NCBI RefSeq assembly: GCF_023101765.2
Contig: NC_064220.1
Location: 4,588,001-4,652,000, forward strand
Direction of reading: 5' to 3'
DNA: 64,000 nt
DNA from: Spodoptera frugiperda
Lineage: Eukaryota; Arthropoda; Insecta; Lepidoptera; Noctuidae
Of the stretch, positions 9,398 through 19,683 are shown piece by piece; positions within the stretch are counted from its first letter, which is position 1; every line of letters begins with the position of its first letter. A program made the position numbers and the translations under genes. The notes beneath the pieces are model-generated. The model searched no databases and had not been told where the DNA came from. It worked only from the letters and a program-made list of their open reading frames with translations.

Positions 9398-12300
9398 CTG
9401 CACAGCAAACAAAATCAAGTTACAGAAAGAAAATTTTTTAAATTACAGTAGGAACTCGATTATCCGGCTCCCGGTTATATGGATTCGCGATTATCCGGAC
9501 TACCGACTCATTATATTAAAATTACCTACAAGTTGAATTTATGCAACGTAACGTACATGTATGTATGTAATCTAAGAAGATGTATCTCATAATAATTATT
9601 AACAAACATTGATTTTCATTCAATGTGTTTGTTGTTTTTAATAAATACATAACATCGTATGTACAACATAATATGTATGCGCAAAATTCGCTTTTCTTAA
9701 TCGAGTTAATCGAGTTTCTACTGTAACTTATTTTAGATAGATAACATAGTTTAAACATCTTTTATTTTTTTAACCCTTAATTTGGCACCGATAAAAATAT
9801 TCAAAATATATGAATTTGACAAATGTATGGCTTCGGGGGTATCTTATAACGTCCTAGAAAAATGAAAAAAAAATCTACAATAGCCCACTGTTGGGAAAAG
9901 TGGTGTCCGTCACAGCGGACATTGCCAATTACTGAGAAATTAATGGTCAGATTTATATGTTCGCTGAGGCGGACACTGCCAAATTACGGAAAATAAAAAC
10001 CATAATTATTTTTATGTTTTTTTTTATTAAAGACAAATACAAAAACGAACATTTTAGTACGAATTGATACATGATACATAATGCATACATTTTTGTGACC
10101 AATAATCAAGATAAGAAGGCATTACAACAATACCCCTAAGAACATGGATAGCTAAAAAGTCTCTTAATTTTTCGTCGGTTAGTTGAATTGACTTGCCGGT
10201 TTATTGAACTGAATATAAGTTGGTCTGCTCTATAATACTAGTAAGAATATCTTGAGAAAAAAAAGGTAAAAGAAACTCAAAGGTGAATCATCTTCTGGCA
10301 GATCTATGTATCATAGATCTGATATCATCCTCACCCTCTTCTATTGTCGGTTGGTCTGTCTGCTAAAATTTTTTGGCGTTTTTTGTTCTTTTGGCTTGGA
10401 CTGTGGGTGCCTAGATATTGTTTTTCAGGGTACTAATAAAGAAGCTATTGGTGTTATAGGCGTTGCATGCAATGAAGGAATAGTAGATAGGGATGGAACA
10501 TTTTCATAAATGGAGTTGCCAATTTCACGGACGTCAGAATCTGGTATAATATCAGCATCTTCAGAGTTTAATTCTTCATTGGATGTATAGTGTTAAGCTA
10601 ACAAGAGAATATGCAATTGATGGTGCAGGAAAAGACAGCGGGGTGGAAGAATTAGTATGTGCATCATGCAATTCAGTTTCCGAATCTGATATTTCGCTAG
10701 CATCGGAAGGTGCATGTTCCTTGGGCACTAAAGCAATAATTTTACTTGCGCTATTAGGCTGTTGGCAAAGAAAAACAATCAAACTCAGCACCATAAGCAA
10801 ACAACCAAAAGCACACACATTTTGGCGTTGTCCGCTGCAGCGGACATAGTGATAAAGTCGTACTTTTCTAAACAATTGGCAATGTCCGCTGTGACGGACA
10901 AAACATTTTAGTTACAAATAAACATCATAAAAATGTAATAAAGTGCGTATGTTTTTGTAAATAATGATTGACATGTTTATTATCTAATAAATAAATCTAT
11001 ATTGCACTTTATTTTTCCACAAAAAATAAGAAAAACAATTATAAATACCTTGAGCAAAACAGGAGGCCGCCTTTTCACAGATATTTTGCGTCCCAACTGA
11101 CATTTGCAATGGTGCCACAATCATTATGTATTTTTTTACTATTAGTTTATGGTATAAACAAACATGTAGTCCATTAGAAATCGATGAAAATGAAATAAAA
11201 CCTTGGCAGGATTTATTTTAAATAAGTGTCCGTCACACCGGACATTACCAAATTAAGGGTTAGGAAGGACATCGTCCAATGTCCTGAGAAAATTGGGGGG
11301 GGGGCGAGGGAGTGTCGAGATTCTTAGTGACTAAAAACCACCACATTCATATTTCCTCGGAGCCCCGATAACCCGCTATGTAGTCGCAGCTCCAGGATAA
11401 TGCTTCATCTGGTAGATTAATTCCAAACATTAGACACATATTTTTAATTTTGCCATGGAATCAAATACTTTCCCACTCTTAAATTTAAAAACATGTGTCC
11501 AATATTTTTGCATTATCATCCCTATCAACAACCCTTTGATGTAAATAAAACATCTCTTTGAATACCTATATATTATCGGTCTTACTAATAATCATTTATA
11601 CACTCTGTATACACGCTGTATACACGTGTTATAGCATATTCATTACTAATAATCAATGTATAGGGGTTGTCATCTTATACACCCGTTATAACAGTTGTAT
11701 AAGTGTATGTCATTTTACACAATCCTTATTCAGTCAAATGAGCTTGTTTAGCGTGTGAATAACCAACAAATAACTTATTGTCGTGGCTTATCTCGTAATA
11801 TATTTTAATTTAGTGGTTATTATGGATTATTTCGAATATCTGCGCCATTTTAATATTCTTGAGTTGGACAATGAGGAACGACCAAGAAAGACAAAACCTT
11901 ATAAAACACGTATTGATTTCTTTTCTTTCGAAGAAGATGAATGTAAACGTAAATACAGGTTTACTAAAACCTTATAAAACACGTATTTGATGCCTTTTTT
12001 TCGAAGAAGATGAATGTAAAGGTATATACAGGTTTACTAAGAAATATGTCAGAGAAGTGGTGGACTTGATCCGAGAAGACATAGAACAAACAAAGAAGGT
12101 TGGCTGGCAGCTTCTCTGTGGAGCTTCAAGTTTGTGTAGCTCTGAGGGCATGGGCGCAGTAAGAAGTACAACACGATGCAACCAACATACATGGCAAGAG
12201 TCAAAAATCAAACATTTACTTCCTCTTGCTGTACTGTACATTCTTTAAATGTTTGAAACTGGTAATCAGCCACCATTTCATCAACAACAGGGTCAGGCAT

Positions 12301-13797
12301 CATACAATATTACTGGACAAATTGCAAGACAATTGTTTATAAGAACACAGTTTTAACAAACATTTCCTTAAAATAAAATAACAAGTTTATACTGAGAATG
12401 TAGTTTATTTATTTGAGTTTCCACTAAAATATTTTGTTATTTTAAATTTCTTAGACGAAGCTCTTGTGCAGCTCGTGTCCACTCATGGGCTTCTAGCATG
12501 TGTTTCATTTTTACCTCATTTCCAGCCTTTACGACAGTTCTCATTGAGAACTTGATTTCTTATCATCTGCTCATCCTTATGCTGAAACAAATAGGTAGTA
12601 ATTTAAAAAAAATATATAGTTTTGAGAATTAACTGGAGTAGAATTTGGTAAATAATACTTACTTTACACCTAATCACAAGGGATCCCAATTAGTAGCACG
12701 CTTCCTCTTCTTTGCTACGATACAAACAACTCCATTTCCCATTATTATTAATAATAAAATGAATGCATAAGAAATATAAATACGAAAATCAACACGACCT
12801 GGGTTTGTATTTATCTTTTTACATTTCTTGCGGAAAATGACATTTGACGTTTCAAAGCGCGTTCAAAACATGTTCTTCTTTATAGATGACATTTTACTGA
12901 TTGGAAAATGTTAAATAATATAATTTAAATATCTACACGTATGTATACTGAAAATATGTTGTAATAAATAGAAATAGTTCATTTCTTATTTTCTAGTCAC
13001 TGGTAAATAAAATCATGTAAATATGAAAGAAATATAGAAATAGAAAAGTGTGGTGTTTTTTACGTTTTATGGTTTCGGAACACTTCTCAAAATGTTACCA
13101 GCGGTTAGTGTTATAACAATTAAATAGTTACTCAAGGCTTATACACTGTTTATTAGTAAAGTAGTGTATATCTAGCTATTCACGCCTTATTCATTGAATA
13201 AGTAATTAGACGTTAAACAGTTGTTTAACATATTTTTATTAGTAAGACCGTATATTTATAACTGTTGTGGAATACTGCTCATGAATATGAACCTAGCATG
13301 GCTTGAAACTTAGTTGCTTTCCTCATGAAATAATTACATGAGTAAGCCAAAATGGATAATAATGAGTCTCTATGTATAATTACAAAAATACAATGGATGA
13401 TCATGGATAATATAGGTAAGGAACATACATCTTGTTAAAGTCAGGAACCTCTGTGATGTCCACCAAGTATATAACAGCAAAATTTTTCACTTTCTCTGCA
13501 ATACTGTACAAAACTTCATCCATCTTCATGCAGGTTGGGTCCCAGTCGTGACCGAAGCGTATGACCTAAACATGTAACACAGTAAATATCTTGATAATAA
13601 CCACAGTTTAGATGCTTTTATAGTAAATGGTGGTTGTTTAAATGAAAGACGAAATGAGTGGCTCTAGCAATTTCTATAACCTTAGAGGTTATAATCATAA
13701 ATACTTAATATCGTCTTACCACAACTCTGTCTTCTTCTGACAAAATTGCTTGGTCTACTTGCCATCCATTATGTAAATGCCCAAGCATGTAACTCAT
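9184..13797 (-). CDS. TXNL4A: U5 snRNP thioredoxin-like protein Dib1 (TXNL4A), 3 exons
   Basis: Core component of the U4/U6.U5 tri-snRNP in the nucleus, where it helps keep the spliceosome inactive before activation. Coding exons: 13720-13797, 13429-13565 and 9184-9397. Joined, they give 142 codons plus TAA, the length of human TXNL4A. The protein starts MSYMLGHLHNGWQVDQAI, contains FGHDWDPTCMKMDEVLY and ends SPKDYSTKYRY, near-identical to the animal protein as I know it. Splice sites are canonical: donor GTAAGA and acceptor TTTAG for the 154-bp intron; donor GTATGT and acceptor GTGCAG for the 4-kb intron. The second intron splits codon ATG as AT|G. The thioredoxin fold lacks a CXXC pair, as usual for this family. 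All residues appear intact despite three transposons in the large intron. Confidence 0.97.
9446..9723. mobile_element. pogo/Tigger-like MITE
   Basis: 278 bp with ends CAGTAGGAACTCGATTA and, on the other strand, CAGTAGAAACTCGATTA, flanked on both sides by TA. TA duplication and CAGT termini fit the pogo branch of Tc1/mariner. No ORF. Lies in the large Dib1 intron. Confidence 0.75.
9774..11259. mobile_element. piggyBac-like element, non-autonomous
   Basis: About 1.49 kb with terminal inverted repeats CCCTTAATTTGG. It is flanked by TTAA on the left (9770-9773) and TTAG on the right (11260-11263), which looks like a decayed TTAA duplication, the piggyBac signature. Five near-palindromes of the form GTCCG(N6)CGGAC lie at 9905-9920, 9959-9974, 10830-10845, 10884-10899 and 11228-11243. 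The middle contains, on the minus strand, acidic stretches such as SDASEISDSETE and DADIIPDSDV, reminiscent of a piggyBac transposase N-terminus. There is no catalytic core, so the element is a deletion derivative. Confidence 0.72.
11285..11410 (-). mobile_element. LINE 3'-end fragment
   Basis: On the minus strand the segment carries the GGTTTTTAGTCACTAAGAAT block. This resembles the 3' UTR motif shared by the R1-like LINEs elsewhere in the window (e.g. 41175-41240, 53390-53470). No coding sequence. Confidence 0.5.
11823..12170 (+). pseudogene. Harbinger transposase N-terminal remnant with tandem duplication
   Basis: From ATG at 11823: MDYFEYLRHFNILELDNEE, then KRKYRFTK. A 73-bp stretch (11893-11965) is repeated at 11966-12039 with changes. 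After it the reading continues as FTKKYVREVVDLIREDI in a shifted frame. The pattern RFTKxxVRxxxDLIxxDI is that of the PIF/Harbinger N-terminal region. The nuclease DDE domain is absent. Confidence 0.6.
12440..12600 (-). pseudogene. Myb/SANT-like Harbinger accessory protein, C-terminal remnant
   Basis: On the minus strand the sequence reads KMKHMLEAHEWTRAAQELR then a stop, with a frame break upstream. It fits the tail of the MADF/Myb-like protein that accompanies Harbinger transposases. Assignment is by pattern only. Confidence 0.4.
13257..13360. repeat. Dispersed repeat fragment (CTGCTCATGAATATGAAC family)
   Basis: The block GCTCATGAATATGAAC followed by AGCATGGCTTGAAAC recurs at 39996-40075. 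On the opposite strand, with a GCGACACACGACGCGGCGA extension, related copies lie at 16003-16085 and 44747-44845. Class unknown. Confidence 0.6.
13429..13565 (-). CDS. TXNL4A: Dib1 coding exon 2
   Basis: 137 bp, starting after acceptor TTTAG with VIRFGHDWDP and ending ITEVPDFNK plus AT of the next codon, followed by donor GTATGT. Confidence 0.96.
13720..13797 (-). CDS. TXNL4A: Dib1 coding exon 1
   Basis: 26 codons from ATG to the GTG before donor GTAAGA, encoding the N-terminus MSYMLGHLHN to SEEDRVV. Phase 0 boundary. Confidence 0.96.
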
Positions 13798-14255
13798 CGT
13801 AAAGGTTTTGATGTGTCCTCTTCAAAAACTAACAGACGAAGCAGTAGTGTAGTGCTTAAACTAGCATCTAATATACAAATTGTATAGGAATTTGTATACA
13901 CAGGTTATTGGGAACTACAAATTCTATTTTATGCCTCTTGTAGAATAGAGGAAATAATTTATCGTAACCTTTAATTTATTTATATTTTCCTAACCACTGT
14001 TTGGCTCTGACACTTTGACACTCACAAATACAATTGAGTGACTTTTAAATGTAATGACGTAAGCCACAGATTACTATAAGAAACAGGTAATTCATAATTA
14101 ATATACCGAATGAATTGTCAATGTCATTTCTTTCAACGTCCTTGTTTTGAGTATTTATCTAAAAAATCGGAATCTAGTCCTAATCCCAGATCCGGAATCT
14201 ATCCGGGACGGACTTAACCTCCCATAAATATAAAGACGAAATCTAAAACATACTT
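13798..14255. other. Dib1 5' flank
   Basis: Upstream of the Dib1 start codon. It presumably contains the promoter and 5' UTR, but I see no clear TATA box or initiator, and no other gene. Confidence 0.4.
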
Positions 14256-14710
14256 ATGTCTATCTTGCTCTTAGTACGGATAAGGACGATGAAGACGTTT
14301 CAATACTGTGAGGACCGTCCGGAGGATACGGTGGAACATATGGTGGGACACACCCACCCTCCATGTCCTGGACACTGCCGTGTCGTCAGGGATGTGATCA
14401 GTGACGGCGACCTTTCGCGTCCGGCAGTGGTCCAGGCCATGGTGCGGAACGAGGGGGAATGGGATGCCGTCTCCTCCTTCAGGAAAGCTATCGTGCTAGC
14501 TCAGGAGAGTGCGTGAGGAAATGAACCTCCTCACGCCCCAGCCGACAAGAACCAGACCCGTGTGTACGGGTCAAAGAGCCATCCATCAATCCACCACAGA
14601 TTGGGCCCAGTAGGGCTGACGCCTGATCCGGCTTAAAAAGCAGTAGTGACACTCCCTCCCGCCTTGCCCAAGGTGGGAGAAGACATTAAATGATTTTCCT
14701 CTTTTTTAAA
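14256..14710 (+). pseudogene. R1-like LINE 3' fragment (ORF2 C-terminus and UTR)
   Basis: Translation gives EDTVEHMVGHTH, then SRPAVVQAMVRNEGEWDAV and SSFRKAIVLAQE. This is the C-terminal region of R1-clade ORF2, also seen at 55552-55851 and 57400-57660. The 3' UTR follows, with a short A-rich end near 14705. The UTR resembles 47385-47665. Heavily truncated at the 5' end. Confidence 0.8.
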
Positions 14711-15043
14711 AAAAGGTGGCGCCGATTGCTTATCACCCCGTGATCCGCCTGCTCGTTTGCCGACGGATCCCATAAAGTACTAACTTTTTTTAAAGTTCTC
14801 ACCTAGATTTTATTGGAATAAAAGGCAGATGAGTTGACGAATCATGTGATGGTTTGGACAGTAAGTGACCAGTGCCACACCAGTGCCGCCCATGGATACC
14901 TACAACACCAGAGGTCACAGGTACCTAGTCGGCTTTTTAAAAAGGAAAATTATAAATGAGTTTTAAGATAGGTGAGCAAAGTGCAAATTTCCATGTGAAA
15001 CCAACGATGAGTTAGTGCCGCATATTGTTTGTTTACCCACTAG
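14711..15043. other. Repeat-derived spacer
   Basis: Contains a fragment (about 14860-14935) similar to the CGCCCATGGA..ACACCAGAGG repeat at 33495-33660. No exon found here for the gene that follows. Confidence 0.45.
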
Positions 15044-15192
15044 CGAGTGCGCGGCAGAGCGCGGCCGCCGGCCCGTGGGGGAGGGGCTCTGGCACCTCGC
15101 CAAGTCGCCACCGGAACGCGGTCACTCACCAAAACATACTGATTTCTCGAGAAAAATAAGAAACCACAGCGCATCGCTCGCAGAGCTCGGCG
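15044..15192 (+). CDS. Unrecognised gene, exon A
   Basis: 149 bp between a strong pyrimidine-rich acceptor and donor GTACGT. One base completes a previous codon, and the exon ends with the first base of the next. Reads ECAAERGRRPVGEGLWHLAK onwards. Confidence 0.55.
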
Positions 15193-17270
15193 GTACGTGG
15201 ACTGTGTTGGTTATACTACACGTTCAGCTGCTACCGATAAGGTATACTAATGTTAAAGAGGGACATGTCATACGGCAGTGACTTGACTCTAATTTCTTGA
15301 AATGTTGCTCATACACATTTGCAGGACCCGCTTGCTGCGGCCGCAACATTGAGGTCGCATGAGCTGTGACCTGCACCGCGCGGCGCACTGTCCTCTTGTC
15401 CTCGTTTCGAAGTGAGGCCAAGCGAGAGCTGCGGCAGATGCTGCGCACGCACATCCATACCAACTAACTGAATTGTGGTGTAACGCCTACTCCAAGGTCC
15501 CTAGAGTTGTAGAACAAGAAGGTAAGAGAGTGCTATCGGTATAGTGTAACAGCCTGGCAGGCTGCAGCCATTATCACCATCAACGGAAAACGTTATTGCG
15601 TACTCTGTCTGTCTACTTAGCATGTCCCCGTGAGTGGCCCATGGACGCGGTGTACCCGCCCTCGGCGTCGGCGCTGGCGCGCGGCCGCCGCCTGCGCCGC
15701 GCCGACACGCGCCTGCGCCAGCGCACCACGCCCGTTACCTTCGCCGAGATCAAGGTTCGTATTCGTTCGTGAGATTTTTGTTTATTTTGTGTGATCACTA
15801 TGAAGATACTCATATGTTGTAGTATGTGTTACACCTCATACGTAGGTATAGGGTGAGTTATTGTAATAACACGTACTTAATGTATTGTGTATGTGTTTCG
15901 TGAGATATACGAAAATTATTATATCGGTTACTCACGTGACTGTTTGAAAAGATGTAAAGAAAGCTTATACTCGTATTGTATTGTATGTCTGATGAACTAC
16001 TAGTACTAGTTTCAAGTCATTCCAGAGGCTCAGCTCAGTAGCAATCCGCGACACACGACGCGGCGACTGTCGCGCTGCTATTCAGTAGCAAACCGAGAAA
16101 CATAATAATATACGTCTCATTATTGACTCCCGACGTGGCGACGCTCCACATTGTATGGCGATCCTTCCAGGTCGAGGGGTTACAACCGCGATTTTATCGT
16201 TCTGCGTGGTTGGGAAAAGTGTTATTGGAATTTACTGGACATCTGCGGTTTTCCAAAATTCTTACTGAGGTACATAACAAAACTTGGAGTTGTGCCTGCT
16301 ACCACGGCCTAGCCTCGCCCTCCACCGATGTCCATATATTTATATATTATATGGATATATGTCCATATAAGTACATATAAAAATAGTATATTACCTGACT
16401 GAGACTGCCTCGTTGATTGAGTCTGGAATTGTGCCCAGTACATGGCAATAGGCTCACCCCCCCTATTTATTACATGGCACTTTATAACAAAAATGGTGAA
16501 AATTGGGTGTACATTGTATAGCGACATTACGAGTCGTAATGTGTACTTCTGCCTACCTACCCTTTCAAAAGGCGTGACGTTACTATATATTACCTAATTC
16601 GATTCCAGATAGTTTAAATTCATAATATATCATTAAGTTGATTAGACCTTCAGTTGCGTGCCCAACTGGGTCCGAAATTATTGCCCTAATATATGTATAC
16701 TATTTGAGAGCTTACACCACACTAAGGAAAGCAAATAAAGATTTTGAATTAGAATTTACACATCGGTGGGTACACACATGGTGCGTGCACTGCTACCTAA
16801 CCTTCAAGGTGTGACACGGGTGCATAATGTTTGTGTCATAACATTTTATCGCGGGTATCAGCGCCGGTTGGGATAATGTAGACCCGGGACCCGGGATTCA
16901 ATACAAGTTTTTCATTGGTTTTGAAGTTCGGGTGTATGTTACCCCGCAGGGTCAAGATGAACAGTTGACAAAATAGGTATATATTAAAAGATCGGCATAA
17001 CGCAGGAGGTGGACGAGGAGAGCGCGGAGGTGGAGGTGTGCGGGGAGCGGCGGCGGCCCGACGTGCTGGAGGAGCGGCTCGGCCGGCAGTTCGCCGAGTT
17101 CCGGCGCCGGCGCGCGCGCCGCGACCTGCTGCTAGAGCACGAGTCCCCGCCGCCCGCGCCCGCCCCGCACCCCGCGCCGCACCCCGCGCAGGGACTGCCG
17201 CGCGCCGGCAGCGAGCCCGCCGAACTGCACCGCCAGGCGCAACCCTGACTCTTGTTCAAGCAGAAATAAA
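15044..17270 (+). CDS. 3' part of an unrecognised host gene, three exons
   Basis: Coding exons 15044-15192, 15621-15754 and 17006-17248 join in one frame, 1-base and 0-base phases matching, to a TGA at 17246-17248. AATAAA follows at 17265. Splice sites are good: acceptor TTTACCCACTAG, donor GTACGT, acceptor GTCTACTTAG, donor GTTCGT, acceptor AACGCAG. The first exon needs an upstream exon. The peptide is hydrophilic: SPPERGHSPKHTDFSRKI, then ALARGRRLRRADTRLRQRT, then TPVTFAEIKEVDEESAEVE, an Arg-rich stretch EFRRRRARRD, and a Pro/His/Ala-rich end. No membrane segment or known domain is visible. It looks like the cytoplasmic or disordered tail of a larger protein. I do not recognise it. If its upstream exons lie left of Dib1, Dib1 would be nested in its intron. 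Confidence 0.6.
15325..15362 (+). CDS. Possible alternative terminal exon of the unrecognised gene
   Basis: Follows acceptor CACATTTGCAG. In the phase left by exon A it would add GPACCGRNIEVA and stop at TGA 15360-15362. No polyadenylation signal is seen close by, so this may be a chance acceptor. Confidence 0.25.
15621..15754 (+). CDS. Unrecognised gene, exon B
   Basis: 134 bp. CA completes the codon from exon A, then CPREWPMDAVYPPSASALAR to PVTFAEIK and donor GTTCGT. GC-rich with basic residues. Confidence 0.6.
16003..16085. repeat. Dispersed repeat fragment in the unrecognised gene's intron
   Basis: ACTAGTTTCAAG then GCGACACACGACGCGGCGA match the copy at 44747-44845. Confidence 0.6.
17006..17248 (+). 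CDS. Unrecognised gene, last coding exon
   Basis: 80 codons after acceptor AACGCAG: EVDEESAEVEVCGERRRP, then LEERLGRQFAEFRRRRARRD, then a PAP/PHPAP-rich end and TGA. Confidence 0.6.
   Translation, partial: EVDEESAEVEVCGERRRPDVLEERLGRQFAEFRRRRARRDLLLEHESPPPAPAPHPAPHPAQGLPRAGSEPAELHRQAQP
17265..17270 (+). terminator. Polyadenylation signal AATAAA
   Basis: Canonical hexamer 17 bases after the TGA at 17248. It supports the gene end on the plus strand. Confidence 0.65.
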
Positions 17271-18176
17271 AAACTGAAGTGAAGCTATTTTGACGCCGGT
17301 ATTTGCTATTATGCCACATTATGGGTAATCTGTACCGTGCACGTCGTCAAGTCGGAAGGAATTTGGTATAACAAACTTTTTTCTGAGAAACACGAAGGTA
17401 TACCCGGTAGCAATGATTTCTTAAATCTTAAGCTATAAATTATAGGGACACTTCGTGGCCAAATAACTAGAAAATGTGATGACCACGCGGGAACAGGACA
17501 GCGATGTACGTTGGGTGCAGTCATTACAGTGAAATAAAACACGCTGGGACTGTATTCAAGTGTTGTATTATCAATGTACAATATAATAAATAGCTGTGGC
17601 CCGCCTCGCGGGACTCAATAAATACAAGTTCTATGTGGCTACACTAGCTCTGTATCTGTACAACTGTACACCACGTTCACCTATCCTAAATTATGTATAT
17701 TATTTATAAAAAGTATCAACAATTTTCCCTACTAAATTGTCCTCGTTATATCAGGCTTATTTATATTACATTAACTTAATTGTAAACAGTCATAAACAGT
17801 TTCCGTATTGTTCTAAATTGATTTCGTTTACGTAGGCAAGTGACATAATGCGCGTCCGCTGCGCATGCGTGTCGCTGTAACAATATAACAATATCTTACT
17901 GCAGTAGTTGGCACCTCGTCGTGGACCTCGCCACGGTAACTAACGAGTAACAACATACAAAAACTAATATTATTCATAATAATTTATTATCGTAGGGGCA
18001 CTGCTTAGTCTAACTCGGGCGGCAACGTCTCTATGTACAACTTGTCACTAATCTAGGGGCCGTACACGGTACGGCGGTATACATTCAACTGTAAATATAA
18101 TTGTAGCAATATAATCGACTCGTAAATATTCTTATGTCAATATTTTTCTAAATAAATAATTAATTTGTCATAATAC
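17271..18176. other. Spacer between two convergent genes
   Basis: No exon seen. The right part, up to 18335, should contain the rickets 3' UTR. Confidence 0.45.
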
Positions 18177-18182
18177 TTTATT
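18177..18182 (-). terminator. Candidate rickets polyadenylation signal
   Basis: TTTATT on the plus strand is AATAAA on the minus strand, about 155 bases after the rickets stop at 18336-18338. Confidence 0.5.
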
Positions 18183-18335
18183 TGTCAGCCTCGACACCTA
18201 TACGACTTACTCTTACTTACGCGGAGGTCGCTCCCGGCGACTTCCTAATACTGTACAATATATTAATCATAAATGTGATCCGTTCAATAAAGCTAGAGCC
18301 TGAGTGGGGAGAGGGCCAGAGTGGACGGTGCGGAG

Positions 18336-19683
18336 TCAGTCTTGTGAGGAGCGCGTCTCCTCGTCCGGCTGCAGCTCGGTCTCCGCCGCCGACGGAATCG
18401 TATGCAGCAGGCGCGGCGCCAGCGCCGGCGGGGAGCTCGGCGGCTCGTCGCCCGACACGGCGGGCTGGCGCGTCAGGCGCGGCCGCGGCGCCGCCGGCCC
18501 GGCCGCCGCGCTGCCGCCCGACCGGGACGTGCGCCACGTGCCCGTGGACGCCGTCGCGTTGGAGCCCGACGAGTCGTTCCGCGACGACGACAGGTTGGAG
18601 TCCTGCGAGGTCTTGCGCGCCACCAGCCAGGACGCGGCGCGGCGCGGCGGCGGCGGCGGCCGGCCGTAGGCGCGCCACGAGTCCGAGCGCGACGACGAGA
18701 ACTCCACGGACGACGACACCGAGCCGGCGCGGGCGGGCGCGGTGGCGGGGCGCGGCGCGGGGGCGGGCGCGGGCGCGGCGCGGCGGCCGCAGGCGCGCAG
18801 CCAGCCCAGCAGGCGCTGGCGGGCCGCGGGGCGCGCGCGCGCTCGGCGCCCGGCAGCAGCCGGCGGCAGGCGCACGTGGCGCCGTGCTGGCCGCGCGACG
18901 AGCGCTCGGCCAGGCTGTTGGTGTTGGCCGGGGTCTGGCGGTTGCTGAAGTTGGACGAGTGCCGGCAGCGCCCGATGCCGCGCGTCACGCGAGATTCCTC
19001 GATGGCTTTGCACACGAGCGCGCAGTCTTTCTTGAACTGCTTGGTGAGTATGGCGTACAAGAATGGGTTGCAGCAGGAGTTGAGCGGTAGCACGAACACC
19101 GTGAACACCTTGGCTTCCTCCAGAGACACGAGCTGCGCGCCGAAAGCTGCCGTGAGCGCGAAGAAGGCAATGGGCGACCAGCACAGGAAGTCTGTGAAGA
19201 CGAGTAACGCCATGCGCTTGGCAATTCTGGAGTCGTTGGAGTTCCAGGCTTGAGAGCCGCGGATGGCGCAGTACATCTTGAGATAGCAGCCCAGCAGCAC
19301 CAGGAAGGCCACGCCATTGATCACGAGCAGCGTCACCACGTAGCCTAGTGCCACGGGGGTGGACGTCTCGAAAGGCAAGCACACCGCAAACTTGCGGTAG
19401 TCGGACACGCCCAGCAGCGGCAGGGTGGCGGCGGTGAGCGAGAAGGCCCAGCCGGCCGCCATGACGACCGCGGCGTGGCGCAGGGACAGGCGCTTGTTGA
19501 GGTGCATGGCGTGCGTGATGGCGTAGTTGCGCTCCAGCGTGATGACGGCCAGCGTGAACACCGACAGCTCGGACGACAGCACGCCCAGGAAGCCGGCCAG
19601 CTTGCAGCCGCCCGACATCTGCCAGGCGATGGCGTGTGCGCGGAACTCGCCCAGCGTGCCCGCGTCTACCACAGCCAGGAACC
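18336..19683 (-). CDS. rk: rickets exon 17: TM3-TM7 and cytoplasmic tail (frame change)
   Basis: Acceptor GTGTGGCAG. Contains FLGVLSSELSVFTLAVITLE (TM3), VSDYRKFAVCLPFE (ECL2), RIAKRMALLVFTDFLCWSP (TM6), NSCCNPFLYAILTKQFKKD (TM7). The frame then reads to HGATCACRR and enters a low-information Arg/Pro/Ala run that stops at 18473. A Ser-rich, receptor-like tail (VEFSSSRSDSWRAYG, QDSNLSSSRNDSSGSNATAS) lies in another frame and ends at TGA 18336-18338. A surplus CG unit in the GCGCGCGCGC run at 18831-18842, or one lost base, would account for the shift. Confidence 0.9.

Larger units (their letters stand above)
11577..13250. mobile_element. PIF/Harbinger element, degenerate
   Basis: 1674 bp with 15-bp inverted ends CGGTCTTACTAATAA and a 3-bp TAT duplication on both sides (11574-11576 and 13251-13253), as expected for PIF/Harbinger. 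It retains remnants of two converging genes: a transposase N-terminus on the plus strand (11823-12160) and the end of a Myb/SANT-like accessory protein on the minus strand (12440-12590). The catalytic part is gone. Confidence 0.78.

Noticed and set aside
9181..9451. Plus-strand open frames over Dib1 exon 3
   Set aside because: The minus strand encodes a near-identical Dib1 C-terminus with proper splice sites.
15634..15822. Alternative frame over exon B reading HGRGVPALGVGAGARP
   Set aside because: The splice-consistent frame is MDAVYPPSASALARG. This one is a GC-rich shadow.
18182..19253. Long plus-strand open frames opposite the rickets tail
   Set aside because: High GC leaves few stops. 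The minus strand carries the recognisable GPCR, and the plus peptides are Arg/Ala/Pro runs.
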